16,895 nt of DNA from Desulfobacterales bacterium (lineage in GTDB: Bacteria > Desulfobacterota > Desulfobacteria > Desulfobacterales > RPRI01). The notes under the pieces are model-generated. The model saw nothing but the letters and a program-made list of their open reading frames with translations, had not been told where the DNA came from and searched no databases. The DNA lies in assembly GCA_030689795.1 (NCBI GenBank), contig JAUYEO010000318.1, forward strand, positions 1-16,895, read 5' to 3'. Shown one piece after another: positions 1 to 7,434 of this stretch (positions are counted from its first letter, which is position 1; each line of letters starts with the position of its first letter). A program made the translations under genes and the position numbers.

Positions 1-1058
1 TGTTTTGAATCTCTCATATCTATAAAGTCAATAACTATCAGACCGCCCAAATCCCTCAAACGGAGCTGGCGCGCTATTTCTTCAGCAGCTTCGAGGTTTG
101 TTGCAAGAGCCGTCTGTTCAACCGATTTTGTCTGGGTTGCCTTGCCTGAATTGACATCTATGGCAACAAGGGCTTCCGTCTGCTCGATAACTATGGAGCC
201 TCCCGATTTGAGTTTGACCCTGCTCTCAAAAATGGAATCAATCTGACTTTCGAGCTGAAATTTTGTGAATATCGGTTTATCTTCTTTATATAACTTTACG
301 ATCATTGAATGCTTCGGTGATATTATTTTTATAAAATCTTTGGCTTCACGGTGAACGGCCGGGTCATCTATAAGGATTTCATTCACATCCGGAGTAAAAT
401 AATCCCGGATCGACCTGACCACGAGATTTCTTTCTTTATATAACAGGGCAGGGGCTTTAACTTTCATGACATTGCCCTTTATATTTTTCCAGAGCCTTAA
501 AAGATAGGCAAGATCTCCGGCTATCTGCGCTTTTGTGCAACCTATGCCTGCTGTCCTGACTATAATGCCGAATCCTTCGGGGATTTTAATTGTGCTTATT
601 ATTTCTTTCAGCCTTTTACGTTCTTCTTCGTCTTCGATTTTACGGGATACGCCAAGCCCTTCGCTTCCCGGCATAAGGACTATAAATCTTCCCGGGAGGG
701 AAATGTACGTGGTGAGCATGCCCCCTTTTTTCATGAACGGGTCCTTCGTAACCTGCACCAGAAGTTCCTGCCCCTGTTTGACGATGCCGGTTATTGAACG
801 GTTTCCCGAGTCGCTGTCCTGAAAGTAATCGCTGTGTATTTCATGTTTTTGTAAAAAGCCGTGGCGCTCGACTCCGTAATCGATAAAAACAGCCTGAAGA
901 CTGGGTTCTATGCGGACAATTATTCCCTTGTATATGTTGCTGTGCGTGATCTCTCTTGCCGCACTTTCAATATGAAATTCTTCAAGTTTGCTGTCTTTTA
1001 CCTTTGCTATTCTGCACTCGGCCGGATCAACCGCATTTATCATAATCTTGCTGCTCAT
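1..1058 (-). CDS. rng: Ribonuclease E/G family endoribonuclease, N-terminal part (cut by window edge)
   Basis: This is a single-strand endoribonuclease of rRNA maturation and mRNA decay. The reading frame is open from an ATG at 1058-1056 to the window edge, giving 352 codons without the C terminus. The N terminus has the family pattern: MSSKIMINAVDPAECRIAKV, then an S1 RNA-binding domain from about residue 35 (HSNIYKGIIVRIEPSLQAVF) to about 120, including MLTTYISLPGRFIVLMPGSE. Both catalytic, metal-binding aspartates are present: D301 in ALVAIDVNSGK and D344 in GLIVIDFIDM, matching E. coli RNase E D303 and D346. AAGGA lies about 8 nt before the ATG and supports this start. The missing C terminus would hold the zinc-link and small domain, so RNase G and RNase E cannot be separated here. 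The symbol is a best guess; the family assignment is firm. It is transcribed away from leuS. Confidence 0.93.
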   Translation of the reverse strand, partial: MSSKIMINAVDPAECRIAKVKDSKLEEFHIESAAREITHSNIYKGIIVRIEPSLQAVFIDYGVERHGFLQKHEIHSDYFQDSDSGNRSITGIVKQGQELLVQVTKDPFMKKGGMLTTYISLPGRFIVLMPGSEGLGVSRKIEDEEERKRLKEIISTIKIPEGFGIIVRTAGIGCTKAQIAGDLAYLLRLWKNIKGNVMKVKAPALLYKERNLVVRSIRDYFTPDVNEILIDDPAVHREAKDFIKIISPKHSMIVKLYKEDKPIFTKFQLESQIDSIFESRVKLKSGGSIVIEQTEALVAIDVNSGKATQTKSVEQTALATNLEAAEEIARQLRLRDLGGLIVIDFIDMRDSK

Positions 1059-1145
1059 GTATGTTTTCCTTGATTATATCTTTGTTATATCTGTTTAATT
1101 TCAATCAGTATTTTATACGGAATTGGAACCGATCGATTTTTTGTT

Positions 1146-1174
1146 TGAATATGTAATTGCCGTCTGTAAGTCAA
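1146..1174 (-). promoter_or_regulatory. Candidate sigma-70 promoter for the RNase E/G gene
   Basis: On the minus strand, TTGACT (1174-1169) is followed after 17 nt by TATTCA (1151-1146), about 88 nt before the start codon. The -35 box fits 5 of 6 bases and the -10 box only 3 of 6. The region is AT-rich, so chance matches are likely. The -35 box lies in a stretch that resembles the inner end of the repeat found after rpoD. Confidence 0.35.
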
Positions 1175-1214
1175 ACAAATTATTTTTAATTACGGTTTGA
1201 TTTTATATTAATAT

Positions 1215-1238
1215 GGACTTTTTACGAAATCATCAAAA
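1215..1238. repeat. Degenerate solo end of the rpoD-downstream palindromic element
   Basis: The stretch contains GACTTTTTACGAAATCATCAAA, in positions 1216 onward, which matches the right terminal repeat at 16529-16552 at about 20 of 24 positions (shared core GACTTTTTACGAA and TCAAA). A second weaker match lies upstream at about 1156-1168 (TTGCCGTCTG), a string that also occurs just inside the right end of the full element at 16515-16522. No left end is visible, so this looks like a remnant. Confidence 0.55.
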
Positions 1239-1389
1239 CGTAATCTGTAAAATTTTTACCCGGCCTTGCTATTTATATTATATTATGGCATTAGAAGGCA
1301 CTGTTTTAACGGTCAGGTCTGTTATTACATTATTTAAAAATATAAAGCCATTAGAATTTGGCGGATTTATTATGAGGTTCTATCTGACA

Positions 1390-3981
1390 ATGGAAGAAAA
1401 GTATGATCCGGGAGTTATAGAAGCAAAGTGGCAGTCCCGCTGGGATGAATCGGGCCTGTTTAAAGTCTCTGAAGACCTTGAGAAAAAAAAATATTATCTT
1501 CTCGAGATGTTTCCATATCCTTCAGGGAAAATTCATATGGGGCATGTGAGAAATTACACCATAGGTGATGTGGTAGCAAGATATAAAAGGATGCGGGGAT
1601 TTAATGTGCTGCATCCGATGGGATGGGATGCTTTCGGCATGCCGGCTGAAAATGCGGCAATAGCAAACAAGACGCATCCTGCAGCATGGACCTATCAGAA
1701 CATCGACTACATGCGCATGCAGCTCAAACGGATGGGTTTTTCATATGACTGGGACAGGGAAATCGCAACCTGCAGGCCTGAATATTACCGTTGGGAACAA
1801 TGGCTCTTTTTAAAGATGTATGAGATGGGGAATGCATACAGAAAAGAGTCCTTTGTCAACTGGTGCGAGTCATGCCGGACTGTTCTTGCCAATGAGCAGG
1901 TCGAAGCGGGTATGTGCTGGAGGTGCGGGAGGCAGGTCCGCCAGAAAAAGCTGAAGCAATGGTTTTTCAGAATAACGGAGTATGCCGAGGATCTTCTTTC
2001 CCATTGTGAAATGCTTCCCGGGTGGCCGGAAAAAGTAACGACCATGCAGAAAAACTGGATAGGAAAAAGCATCGGCGCCCGGATAAGTTTTCCTGTTGAA
2101 GGTACGGATGAGGATATTCCTGTTTTTACAACCAGGCAGGACACTGTTTTCGGCGCAACATTCATGTGCCTCGCTCCGGAGCATCCCCTTGTGCTGAAGC
2201 TTTCAAGGGGAACTGACCAGGAGAAGAAGGTTCTGGAGTTTGTCGAACGGATATCTCTCCAGGACAGATCAAGCAAGTCTATCGATAATTATGAAAAAGA
2301 AGGGGTCCATACAGGCGCATGGTGCATCAATCCGTTGAACGGGAAGCGCATGCCGATATACACGGCCAACTTTGCCTTAATGGAGTACGGCACCGGCGCT
2401 GTCATGTCCGTTCCTGCGCATGACCAGCGTGATTTCGATTTTGCAAAAAAATACAGGCTTGAAATTATAGTCGTTGTTAAGCCATATGACAGCGATCTTG
2501 ATCCTGCAACAATGACCGGGGCATATGCCGGTGAAGGTATTATGGTCAATTCCGGGCAGTTTAACGGCATGAACAACAGAAAAGCCCTTGATGAGGTCGC
2601 GGCTTATCTTGAGAAAAACGGAACAGGCGAAAAGACAGTCAGTTATAGGCTGCGCGACTGGGGCATTTCAAGGCAGCGTTACTGGGGCGCCCCGATACCT
2701 GTAGTTCACTGTAAAAACTGCGGCATTGTCCCTGTTCCGGAAAAAGACCTGCCGATACTGCTTCCTGAAGATGCGGCACTGCTGGAAGGCGGACAGTCTC
2801 CCTTGCCGTCGCTTGAATACTTTAATAGAACAAAATGCCCCCGGTGCGGAAGTGAGGATGCAGCAAGGGAAACTGATACCATGGATACTTTCGTTGAGTC
2901 TTCATGGTATTTTGAACGCTATTGCAGCCCGAAGTTCGGGAAAGGGCTTTTCGATAAAAAAGCTGTTGATTACTGGATGCCTGTCGACCAGTACATAGGC
3001 GGAGTCGAACACGCCATATTGCATCTCCTTTATTCGAGGTATTTTACACGTGTCCTGAAGGATTTAGGGCTTGTCGGGTATAAAGAGCCGTTTACACGAC
3101 TTTTAACCCAGGGCATGGTCTGCAAGGAGACCGTTTCATGCCCTGAGCACGGTTACTTGTTCCCTGAAGAGGTTGCAGGGGAAACCGGAAACCGCACATG
3201 CACAAAATGCGGAAAAGATGTAGTTACCGGACGCATTGAAAAGATGTCCAAGTCAAAAAGGAACGTCATTGATCCCAACTTCCTGCTTGATAAATACGGG
3301 GCGGATACGACAAGGCTTTTTTGCCTTTTTGCTGCTCCTCCGGAAAGGGATCTGGAATGGAACGAGCAGGGGGTTGAAGGCGGATACCGTTTCTTAACCC
3401 GTGTATGGAGGCTTGCAAAAAATTGGATTGACACAATAAAATATACCGAACCGTTTGACGGCGATCCCGGGCTGCTTGAAGGCAGTTTAAGGGAATTGTA
3501 TAAGAAGACACACCAGACGATATCTAAGGTTACAAGCGACATAGAAGAGAGATTCCACTTTAATACTGCGATAAGCGCAGTAATGGAACTTGTCAACATG
3601 ATGTATGCTATTGAAATCACTGAACATGCTCCTGAAAAAGCGGGGGTGATCCGTTTCGCGATTGAAACAGTCACGCTTCTGTTGTCGCCCATTGTTCCTC
3701 ATTTTGCAGAGGAATTGTGGGAAGTCCTCGGACACAATACAAGCGTGCTGCTATCGCCGTGGCCCGTATACAGAGAAGATGCGCTTACAGAAGATGATCT
3801 TCTTGTCGTAGTCCAGGTTAACGGAAAGCTGAGAAGTAAATTTAACATAAGTCCGGACGCAGATGACGATGCAATAAAAGAGAGGGCCATGTTGGATGCA
3901 AATGTCGGAAAGTTTATTCAGGGCAGGCAAGTCAAGAAGGTCATCGTGGTTAAGAAAAAGCTTGTGAATATTGTCACATGA
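1390..3981 (+). CDS. leuS: Leucyl-tRNA synthetase
   Basis: This cytoplasmic class I synthetase charges tRNA-Leu with leucine. With the ATG at 1390 the product is 863 aa, normal for bacterial LeuRS, and begins MEEKYDPGVIEAKWQSRWDE. Visible motifs are HMGH at residues 49-52 (HIGH motif), a zinc knuckle C159/C162/C176/C179, the CP1 editing-domain threonine-rich motif TTRQDT at 247-252 (same numbering as E. coli TTRPDT), the editing-site segment YGTGAVMSVPAHDQRDFDF, a second CxxC pair near the insertion after the catalytic core, and KMSKS at 618-622. The anticodon-binding and C-terminal domains end with VQVNGKLRSKF. The start is chosen by homology; TGAGG lies 12 nt upstream, a long spacing, so ATG at 1372 is an alternative. 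The frame from 1213 is rejected. lptE follows at 18 nt, suggesting one transcript. Confidence 0.97.
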   Translation: MEEKYDPGVIEAKWQSRWDESGLFKVSEDLEKKKYYLLEMFPYPSGKIHMGHVRNYTIGDVVARYKRMRGFNVLHPMGWDAFGMPAENAAIANKTHPAAWTYQNIDYMRMQLKRMGFSYDWDREIATCRPEYYRWEQWLFLKMYEMGNAYRKESFVNWCESCRTVLANEQVEAGMCWRCGRQVRQKKLKQWFFRITEYAEDLLSHCEMLPGWPEKVTTMQKNWIGKSIGARISFPVEGTDEDIPVFTTRQDTVFGATFMCLAPEHPLVLKLSRGTDQEKKVLEFVERISLQDRSSKSIDNYEKEGVHTGAWCINPLNGKRMPIYTANFALMEYGTGAVMSVPAHDQRDFDFAKKYRLEIIVVVKPYDSDLDPATMTGAYAGEGIMVNSGQFNGMNNRKALDEVAAYLEKNGTGEKTVSYRLRDWGISRQRYWGAPIPVVHCKNCGIVPVPEKDLPILLPEDAALLEGGQSPLPSLEYFNRTKCPRCGSEDAARETDTMDTFVESSWYFERYCSPKFGKGLFDKKAVDYWMPVDQYIGGVEHAILHLLYSRYFTRVLKDLGLVGYKEPFTRLLTQGMVCKETVSCPEHGYLFPEEVAGETGNRTCTKCGKDVVTGRIEKMSKSKRNVIDPNFLLDKYGADTTRLFCLFAAPPERDLEWNEQGVEGGYRFLTRVWRLAKNWIDTIKYTEPFDGDPGLLEGSLRELYKKTHQTISKVTSDIEERFHFNTAISAVMELVNMMYAIEITEHAPEKAGVIRFAIETVTLLLSPIVPHFAEELWEVLGHNTSVLLSPWPVYREDALTEDDLLVVVQVNGKLRSKFNISPDADDDAIKERAMLDANVGKFIQGRQVKKVIVVKKKLVNIVT

Positions 3982-3999
3982 AGCATGGGAGGAGCTATT

Positions 4000-4512
4000 T
4001 TGATAAAGATGCGGCTCACGATATTGTTTGCGGCTGCGGCAGCATTATTGTTTTACGGCTGTGCTTACAGGTTTGCAGGAGGGGGTGATCTGCCTGCATC
4101 TGTTAAGAAAGTAAGCATATCGGTTCTGGAAAATAAGACGGCCGAAAGCGGCATTGAAAACATAATTACAAACGATCTTATCCATGAATTTACAAGAAAC
4201 GGCAAGGTTGTGGCAAAAATAGACGGTGCCGACGCATATTTATCCGGGACAATCGAATCCGCCAATGATGAGGCGATTTCACATAAAGGTGATCACACTT
4301 CTCTTGAAAGGCGCGTAAAAGTTGTCCTTGGCTTGAAATTAAAAGACAGGAGCGGCAATATTATCTGGACCGGAAAAGATATTGCTGCGGATCAGGCTTT
4401 TCCCGTTATGGCGGACAAGCTTGAAACCGAACAAAAGAGGCGTACGGCTATTGCGGTCCTTTCAAAAAGGCTTGCGGAAAACGTTTATAACAGGCTGACG
4501 GATAATTTTTAG
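4000..4512 (+). CDS. lptE: LptE-like LPS-assembly lipoprotein
   Basis: The product is probably the outer-membrane lipoprotein that plugs LptD during lipopolysaccharide insertion. It has 170 aa from TTG at 4000, which has GGGAGG 7 nt upstream; ATG at 4009 and ATG at 3985 are in frame but worse placed. The N terminus is a signal peptide (MRLTILF, five alanines, LLFYG) ending at C21. The lipobox is degenerate (LFYGC, with F and Y at -3 and -2). The mature start CAYRFAGGGDLPASVKKVSI is the pattern expected of LptE. Further family features are ENKTAESGIENIITNDLIHEFTRNG, an alternating beta-strand middle, and the C-terminal helix RRTAIAVLSKRLAENVYNRL. The place directly behind leuS is the usual one for lptE in Proteobacteria; holA, a common next neighbour, is not here. 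Assignment is by motif and context. Confidence 0.85.
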   Translation: MIKMRLTILFAAAAALLFYGCAYRFAGGGDLPASVKKVSISVLENKTAESGIENIITNDLIHEFTRNGKVVAKIDGADAYLSGTIESANDEAISHKGDHTSLERRVKVVLGLKLKDRSGNIIWTGKDIAADQAFPVMADKLETEQKRRTAIAVLSKRLAENVYNRLTDNF

Positions 4513-4527
4513 CCTGTTTATTTAAGA

Positions 4528-4708
4528 GTAACTATTCAGCCACAGATTCACACAGATGAACGCAGATAGATTTAAATACAAAGAAATAACCCCCCATGCC
4601 CATGATTTAGGGCACAACGAAGTATGAAAATTATCAAGCAGTTGGATTTTCATATAAAAAGAAAAAATATCAGTGATGATCAGCGTAGATCGGTGGCTGA
4701 GTAGTTAC
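4528..4708. mobile_element. MITE-like non-coding element with inverted terminal repeats
   Basis: The ends are imperfect inverted repeats. GTAACTATTCAGCCACAGAT (4528-4547) matches the reverse complement of 4689-4708, GTAACTACTCAGCCACCGAT, at 18 of 20 positions, and weaker similarity runs on for about 25 nt inward on each side (ACACAGATGAACGCAGAT against ACGCTGATCATCACTGAT). The same 7-mer TTTAAGA stands outside both ends, at 4521-4527 and 4710-4716, with one base between element and repeat on the right; this resembles a target-site duplication. The interior has no open reading frame of useful length. It lies between the stop codons of two converging genes. I infer a non-autonomous element; no transposase is visible. 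Confidence 0.65.
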
Positions 4709-4727
4709 GTTTAAGAAAAATCAAATG

Positions 4728-4761
4728 TTTTGCCGGGAAAACTTCGAATATCCCGGCAAAA
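4728..4761 (-). terminator. Stem-loop terminator of rpsT
   Basis: The arms TTTTGCCGGGA (4728-4738) and TCCCGGCAAAA (4751-4761) are perfect 11-bp complements around a 12-nt loop. The structure starts 8 bp past the rpsT stop codon. Read on the minus strand the stem is followed by CATTTGATTTTT, a broken T-tract. It could also stop read-through from leuS-lptE, because the stem has A/T flanks on both sides. Confidence 0.65.
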
Positions 4762-4768
4762 CATAAAA

Positions 4769-5038
4769 TCATGACTTTGTGTTGTTTACAAGTTTTGAAA
4801 GGCGGGATATTTTCCGGGAGGCGGTTCTCTTATGAATCACTCCGTTTTTTGCTGCCTTGTCAATAACGGATTTTGCGGCATCAAGGTTCTTCATGGATGA
4901 TTCCCTGTTTTCACTGTTGCCCGCCGCAATCCTCACATCCTTTACGATATTCTTTACCTTGGTTTTGGTAGACCTGTTGCGCAGGCGTCTGATTTCATTT
5001 TGACGTGCACGTTTTAAAGCTGATTTATGATTTGCCAA
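4769..5038 (-). CDS. rpsT: 30S ribosomal protein S20
   Basis: This primary-binding 30S protein contacts 16S rRNA at the base of the body. It has 89 aa, a typical length. The sequence is the lysine/arginine-rich helical pattern of the family: MANHKSALKRARQNEIRRLR at the start, TKVKNIVKDVRIAAG, then SVIDKAAKNGVIHKRTASRK and ISRLSKLVN at the end. The start codon is TTG (5038-5036), with AAGGAG 8 nt upstream. E. coli rpsT also starts with UUG, where this weak start is part of autogenous control by S20; that the same happens here is inference. It is a single-gene unit between a sigma-70-like promoter and a stem-loop, divergent from murJ. Confidence 0.97.
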   Translation of the reverse strand: MANHKSALKRARQNEIRRLRNRSTKTKVKNIVKDVRIAAGNSENRESSMKNLDAAKSVIDKAAKNGVIHKRTASRKISRLSKLVNNTKS

Positions 5039-5076
5039 ATTATATAACTCCTTTTGTTGATTTTTTTGAGAGTGTC

Positions 5077-5105
5077 TGTTTACAAAATTGTATGGAACCT
5101 GTCAA
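5077..5105 (-). promoter_or_regulatory. Candidate rpsT promoter
   Basis: On the minus strand a perfect TTGACA (5105-5100) is followed after 17 nt by TAAACA (5082-5077), 38 nt before the TTG start. The -35 box is consensus; the -10 box fits 3 of 6. Confidence 0.55.
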
Positions 5106-5186
5106 GAAATATTAGATTAAATTATAACAAGTTTGCAACATCTTTTATTTATCCGTCCGGGGAGAGGGAGAGATCGGGGAATATTT

Positions 5187-6764
5187 ATGCCTGACCCTGA
5201 AAAAACACTCGTGACAAAAGCCGCAGTGGTGGTGGGCAGTGCTACACTGCTTAGCCGCATATTGGGCTTTGTAAGGGATATTATCATAGCGTGGTACTTC
5301 GGTGCCGGACTCTGTTCCGACGCTTTTTTTGTGGCCTTCAGGATCCCAAATCTTTTTCGAAGGCTGTTTGCCGAAGGATCGCTCAGTATCTCTTTCATAC
5401 CTGTCTTTGCGGAATGCCTCACAAAACAGGGAAAAGATGAAGCAAACAGGCTTGCCGGATCGGCAGTGCGGCTTCTTTCATTAATACTGATTGTTGCTGT
5501 AATTTCAGGGATATTGTTGTCCCCTCTGATTGTAAAGCTTATAGCTCCTGGATTTTCGGATACGGCCGGGAAATATGCGCTTACCGTATCTCTTACAAGA
5601 ATTATGTTTCCCTACCTGTTTTTTATATGCCTTGTGGCGCTTTTTATGGGCATTCTGAATGTGCTGGGTCATTTCGCTGCGCCGGCTTTTGCGCCGGCCA
5701 TATTGAATATATCAATGATAGCAGCACTGCTTTTTATTCCAGCCGGCGCCGGTGAACCTGCAAAGATTCTTGCCGCAGGCGTGCTGGTTGGCGGCTTTCT
5801 GCAGCTTGCGGTCCAGATTCCATTTCTGATAAAAAAAGGGGTATATTTCTGGAAGGGCTCCGGTATATATCATCCCGGCTTAAAAGAGGTCGGAACCCTC
5901 ATGCTGCCGGCCATATTCGGAGCAGCGGTATACCAGATAAACATCCTTATCGGGACGCTGCTGGCTTCGTTTCTGCCTGAAGGGAGTGTTTCTTACTTGT
6001 ATTATGCCGACAGGCTTGTGCAGCTGCCTCTGGGAATTTTTGCAATTTCTGCCGCAACGGCCATATTTCCCGCTCTTTCCCGGCAGGCTTCCGGAAATGA
6101 CATGGGAGCCTTCAGAGAGACTTTTGATTACTCCATTAGAATAGTCCTGTTTATTACATTTCCCTGCATGATAGGACTTATTGTTTTGAGGGAGCCGATT
6201 GTAGCGCTCCTTTTTAAAAGGGGAGAATTTGATGCACAAACCGCAGCATTGACTGCCCAGGCCCTTTTATATTATAGTATGGGCCTGTGGGCGTTTGCTT
6301 CAGTCAGAATTGTCGTTTCGATGTTTTACGCGCTCAGGGATACAAGAACTCCGGTAATTACGGCTTTAATATCTTTTCTGGCAAATGTTGTTCTCAGCCT
6401 TTTGCTGATGAAGCCGCTCAAACATGGAGGGCTTGCGCTGGCGACTTCATTGTCTTCAATGCTGAATGTTGCGCTTCTCTTGCTGGCGCTCGACATAAAA
6501 ATAGGATCTCTTGGGTTAAAGAGGCTGAAAGAATCGGTTTTTAAAATTGCAGCGTGTTCGTTGATTATGGGAGGCATCGTCTGGGGTCTCGCATCATTTA
6601 TTATGCATACTGAAAATTTATCTTTCATAGGACAGCTGTCAGGTGTAACCTGTTGCATATTAACCGGTATAGTTTCATACGCCGTTTTATCCTTTTTAAT
6701 TAAGAGTCCTGAAATAAAGAGTCTTGTTGCTTTGGCCGGAAGGGGCATAAAAAAAGGTGACTAA
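5187..6764 (+). CDS. murJ: Lipid II flippase MurJ (MviN family)
   Basis: This inner-membrane MOP-superfamily protein flips lipid II to the periplasmic face for peptidoglycan synthesis. The product is 525 aa from ATG 5187, with GGGGA 6 nt upstream; an earlier in-frame ATG at 5133 would add 18 charged residues with no family match. The profile is hydrophobic throughout, with about 14 membrane segments. Family signatures are SRILGFVRD (R24, R30), SDAFFVAFRIPNLFRRLFAEG (R52, R58, R59), SISFIPVF, MFPYLFFICLVALFMGILN, and YYADRLVQLPLGIFAISAATAIFPALSR in the second half. The arginines line the central cavity in MurJ proteins. The stop codon overlaps the next gene by 8 nt, so murJ and the FtsB-like gene are probably translated together. 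Confidence 0.96.
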   Translation: MPDPEKTLVTKAAVVVGSATLLSRILGFVRDIIIAWYFGAGLCSDAFFVAFRIPNLFRRLFAEGSLSISFIPVFAECLTKQGKDEANRLAGSAVRLLSLILIVAVISGILLSPLIVKLIAPGFSDTAGKYALTVSLTRIMFPYLFFICLVALFMGILNVLGHFAAPAFAPAILNISMIAALLFIPAGAGEPAKILAAGVLVGGFLQLAVQIPFLIKKGVYFWKGSGIYHPGLKEVGTLMLPAIFGAAVYQINILIGTLLASFLPEGSVSYLYYADRLVQLPLGIFAISAATAIFPALSRQASGNDMGAFRETFDYSIRIVLFITFPCMIGLIVLREPIVALLFKRGEFDAQTAALTAQALLYYSMGLWAFASVRIVVSMFYALRDTRTPVITALISFLANVVLSLLLMKPLKHGGLALATSLSSMLNVALLLLALDIKIGSLGLKRLKESVFKIAACSLIMGGIVWGLASFIMHTENLSFIGQLSGVTCCILTGIVSYAVLSFLIKSPEIKSLVALAGRGIKKGD

Positions 6765-7071
6765 AAAGAATAAAATACTGTTAAGTATTGGGATGGGTGT
6801 AATTTTTTCATTTTTTCTGCTGGTTATTTTCGGTGATGATGCCCTTCTTGAACTGAACTGGGTCAAAAGAGAAAGGAATATCCTTATTAAGAAAAATGAA
6901 GAACTTGCGCGGGAGAACAACTCAATGTATACCGAGATAGAACGATTGAGACATGATCCTGAATACATTGAAAATGTTGCCAGAAGGGAATTGGGTATGA
7001 TTGGGAAAAACGAGATTATTTTCAAGGTTGAAAAGAAAACAGATTCCGGCGCGGACGGTGGAAAAAAATAA
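6757..7071 (+). CDS. FtsB/DivIC-like septum formation initiator
   Basis: This is a small bitopic division protein that would join the FtsQLB-type complex. It has 104 aa from GTG 6757; AAGGGG lies about 10 nt upstream inside the end of murJ. One membrane segment spans about residues 7-26 (ILLSIGMGVIFSFFLLVIFG), followed by a periplasmic coiled coil at about 36-66 (RERNILIKKNEELARENNSM) and the family's conserved end DPEYIENVARRELGMIGKNE. The C-terminal 15 residues are a charged, glycine-rich tail. The 8-nt overlap with murJ ties flipping of lipid II to division in one transcript. Family-level assignment is strong; which of FtsB or DivIC is only nomenclature here. Confidence 0.9.
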   Translation: MTKKNKILLSIGMGVIFSFFLLVIFGDDALLELNWVKRERNILIKKNEELARENNSMYTEIERLRHDPEYIENVARRELGMIGKNEIIFKVEKKTDSGADGGKK

Positions 7072-7138
7072 GAGAACTCAATGTCATTTGCATATGACCA
7101 TTTGGTTCATGTAGTTATCATACTGGAGGAAGACATGA

Positions 7139-7414
7139 ATGGCTGATGATAGCGATTTCAATACTGTTACCATGGCAAGGGTATTTGCCGGTCAGGGGTT
7201 ATACGATAAGGCGGCCGGAATATACCATAAATTGCTGGAACAGGATCCGGACAGAAGTGATCTTATAGATGCCCTTTCAGAGCTTGAGAAAATCAGGGCA
7301 GAGAAGGAGAAGGATCTGAAAAGAACTCTAGTCCCGTTATTTTCCGAATGGTTTGATCTTGCATTAAGCAATAACAGGATCGAACTGCTCAATAAACTTA
7401 AGAAGAGGCGATAA
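7139..7414 (+). CDS. Small TPR-like protein, function unknown
   Basis: The product is 91 aa, with no signal peptide or membrane segment. Residues 12-50 fit one tetratricopeptide repeat plus a partner helix (MARVFAGQGLYDKAAGIYHK then LLEQDPDRSDLIDALSELEK). A charged segment (IRAEKEKDLKR) follows, then a possible third helix pair ending LNKLKKRR. TGGAGGA stands 8 nt before the ATG. A competing ATG four bases upstream (7135) would give only Met-Asn-Gly-stop. It sits between the FtsB-like gene (67-nt gap) and yqgE (20-nt gap), so it is likely part of the same operon. A single repeat of this type suggests a protein-interaction adaptor; the partner is not evident. I do not recognise a named family. 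Confidence 0.8.
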   Translation: MADDSDFNTVTMARVFAGQGLYDKAAGIYHKLLEQDPDRSDLIDALSELEKIRAEKEKDLKRTLVPLFSEWFDLALSNNRIELLNKLKKRR

Positions 7415-7434
7415 ACCGTCAATTACAGGAGTAC

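Larger units (their letters stand above)
1059..1389. other. Divergent intergenic spacer between RNase E/G gene and leuS
   Basis: This is 331 bp of AT-rich DNA between two divergently transcribed genes. It must contain promoters for both. I see only a weak candidate for the ribonuclease gene and no convincing -35/-10 pair for leuS. No T-box motif or other aminoacyl-tRNA-synthetase leader structure was recognised. The frame of leuS stays open upstream to 1213, but those extra 59 codons encode nothing LeuRS-like and run through a decayed repeat end at 1215-1238. Confidence 0.6.

Noticed and set aside
535..1073. Two plus-strand frames of 95 and 70 codons
   Set aside because: They are antisense to the RNase E/G gene, whose S1 domain and catalytic motifs are unmistakable in the minus-strand frame.
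1213..1389. N-terminal extension of LeuRS from ATG 1213
   Set aside because: The 59 extra residues have no LeuRS character and are encoded by a decayed repeat end; the normal N terminus starts at 1390.
1059..1389. T-box or other leader riboswitch in front of leuS
   Set aside because: No T-box consensus, specifier stem or terminator/antiterminator pair could be found.
2128..2145. LeuRS editing motif TTRQDT instead of TTRPDT, possibly an editing defect
   Set aside because: The threonines and aspartate are intact and the downstream editing-site segment is normal; the Pro to Gln change is, to my knowledge, common in this family.
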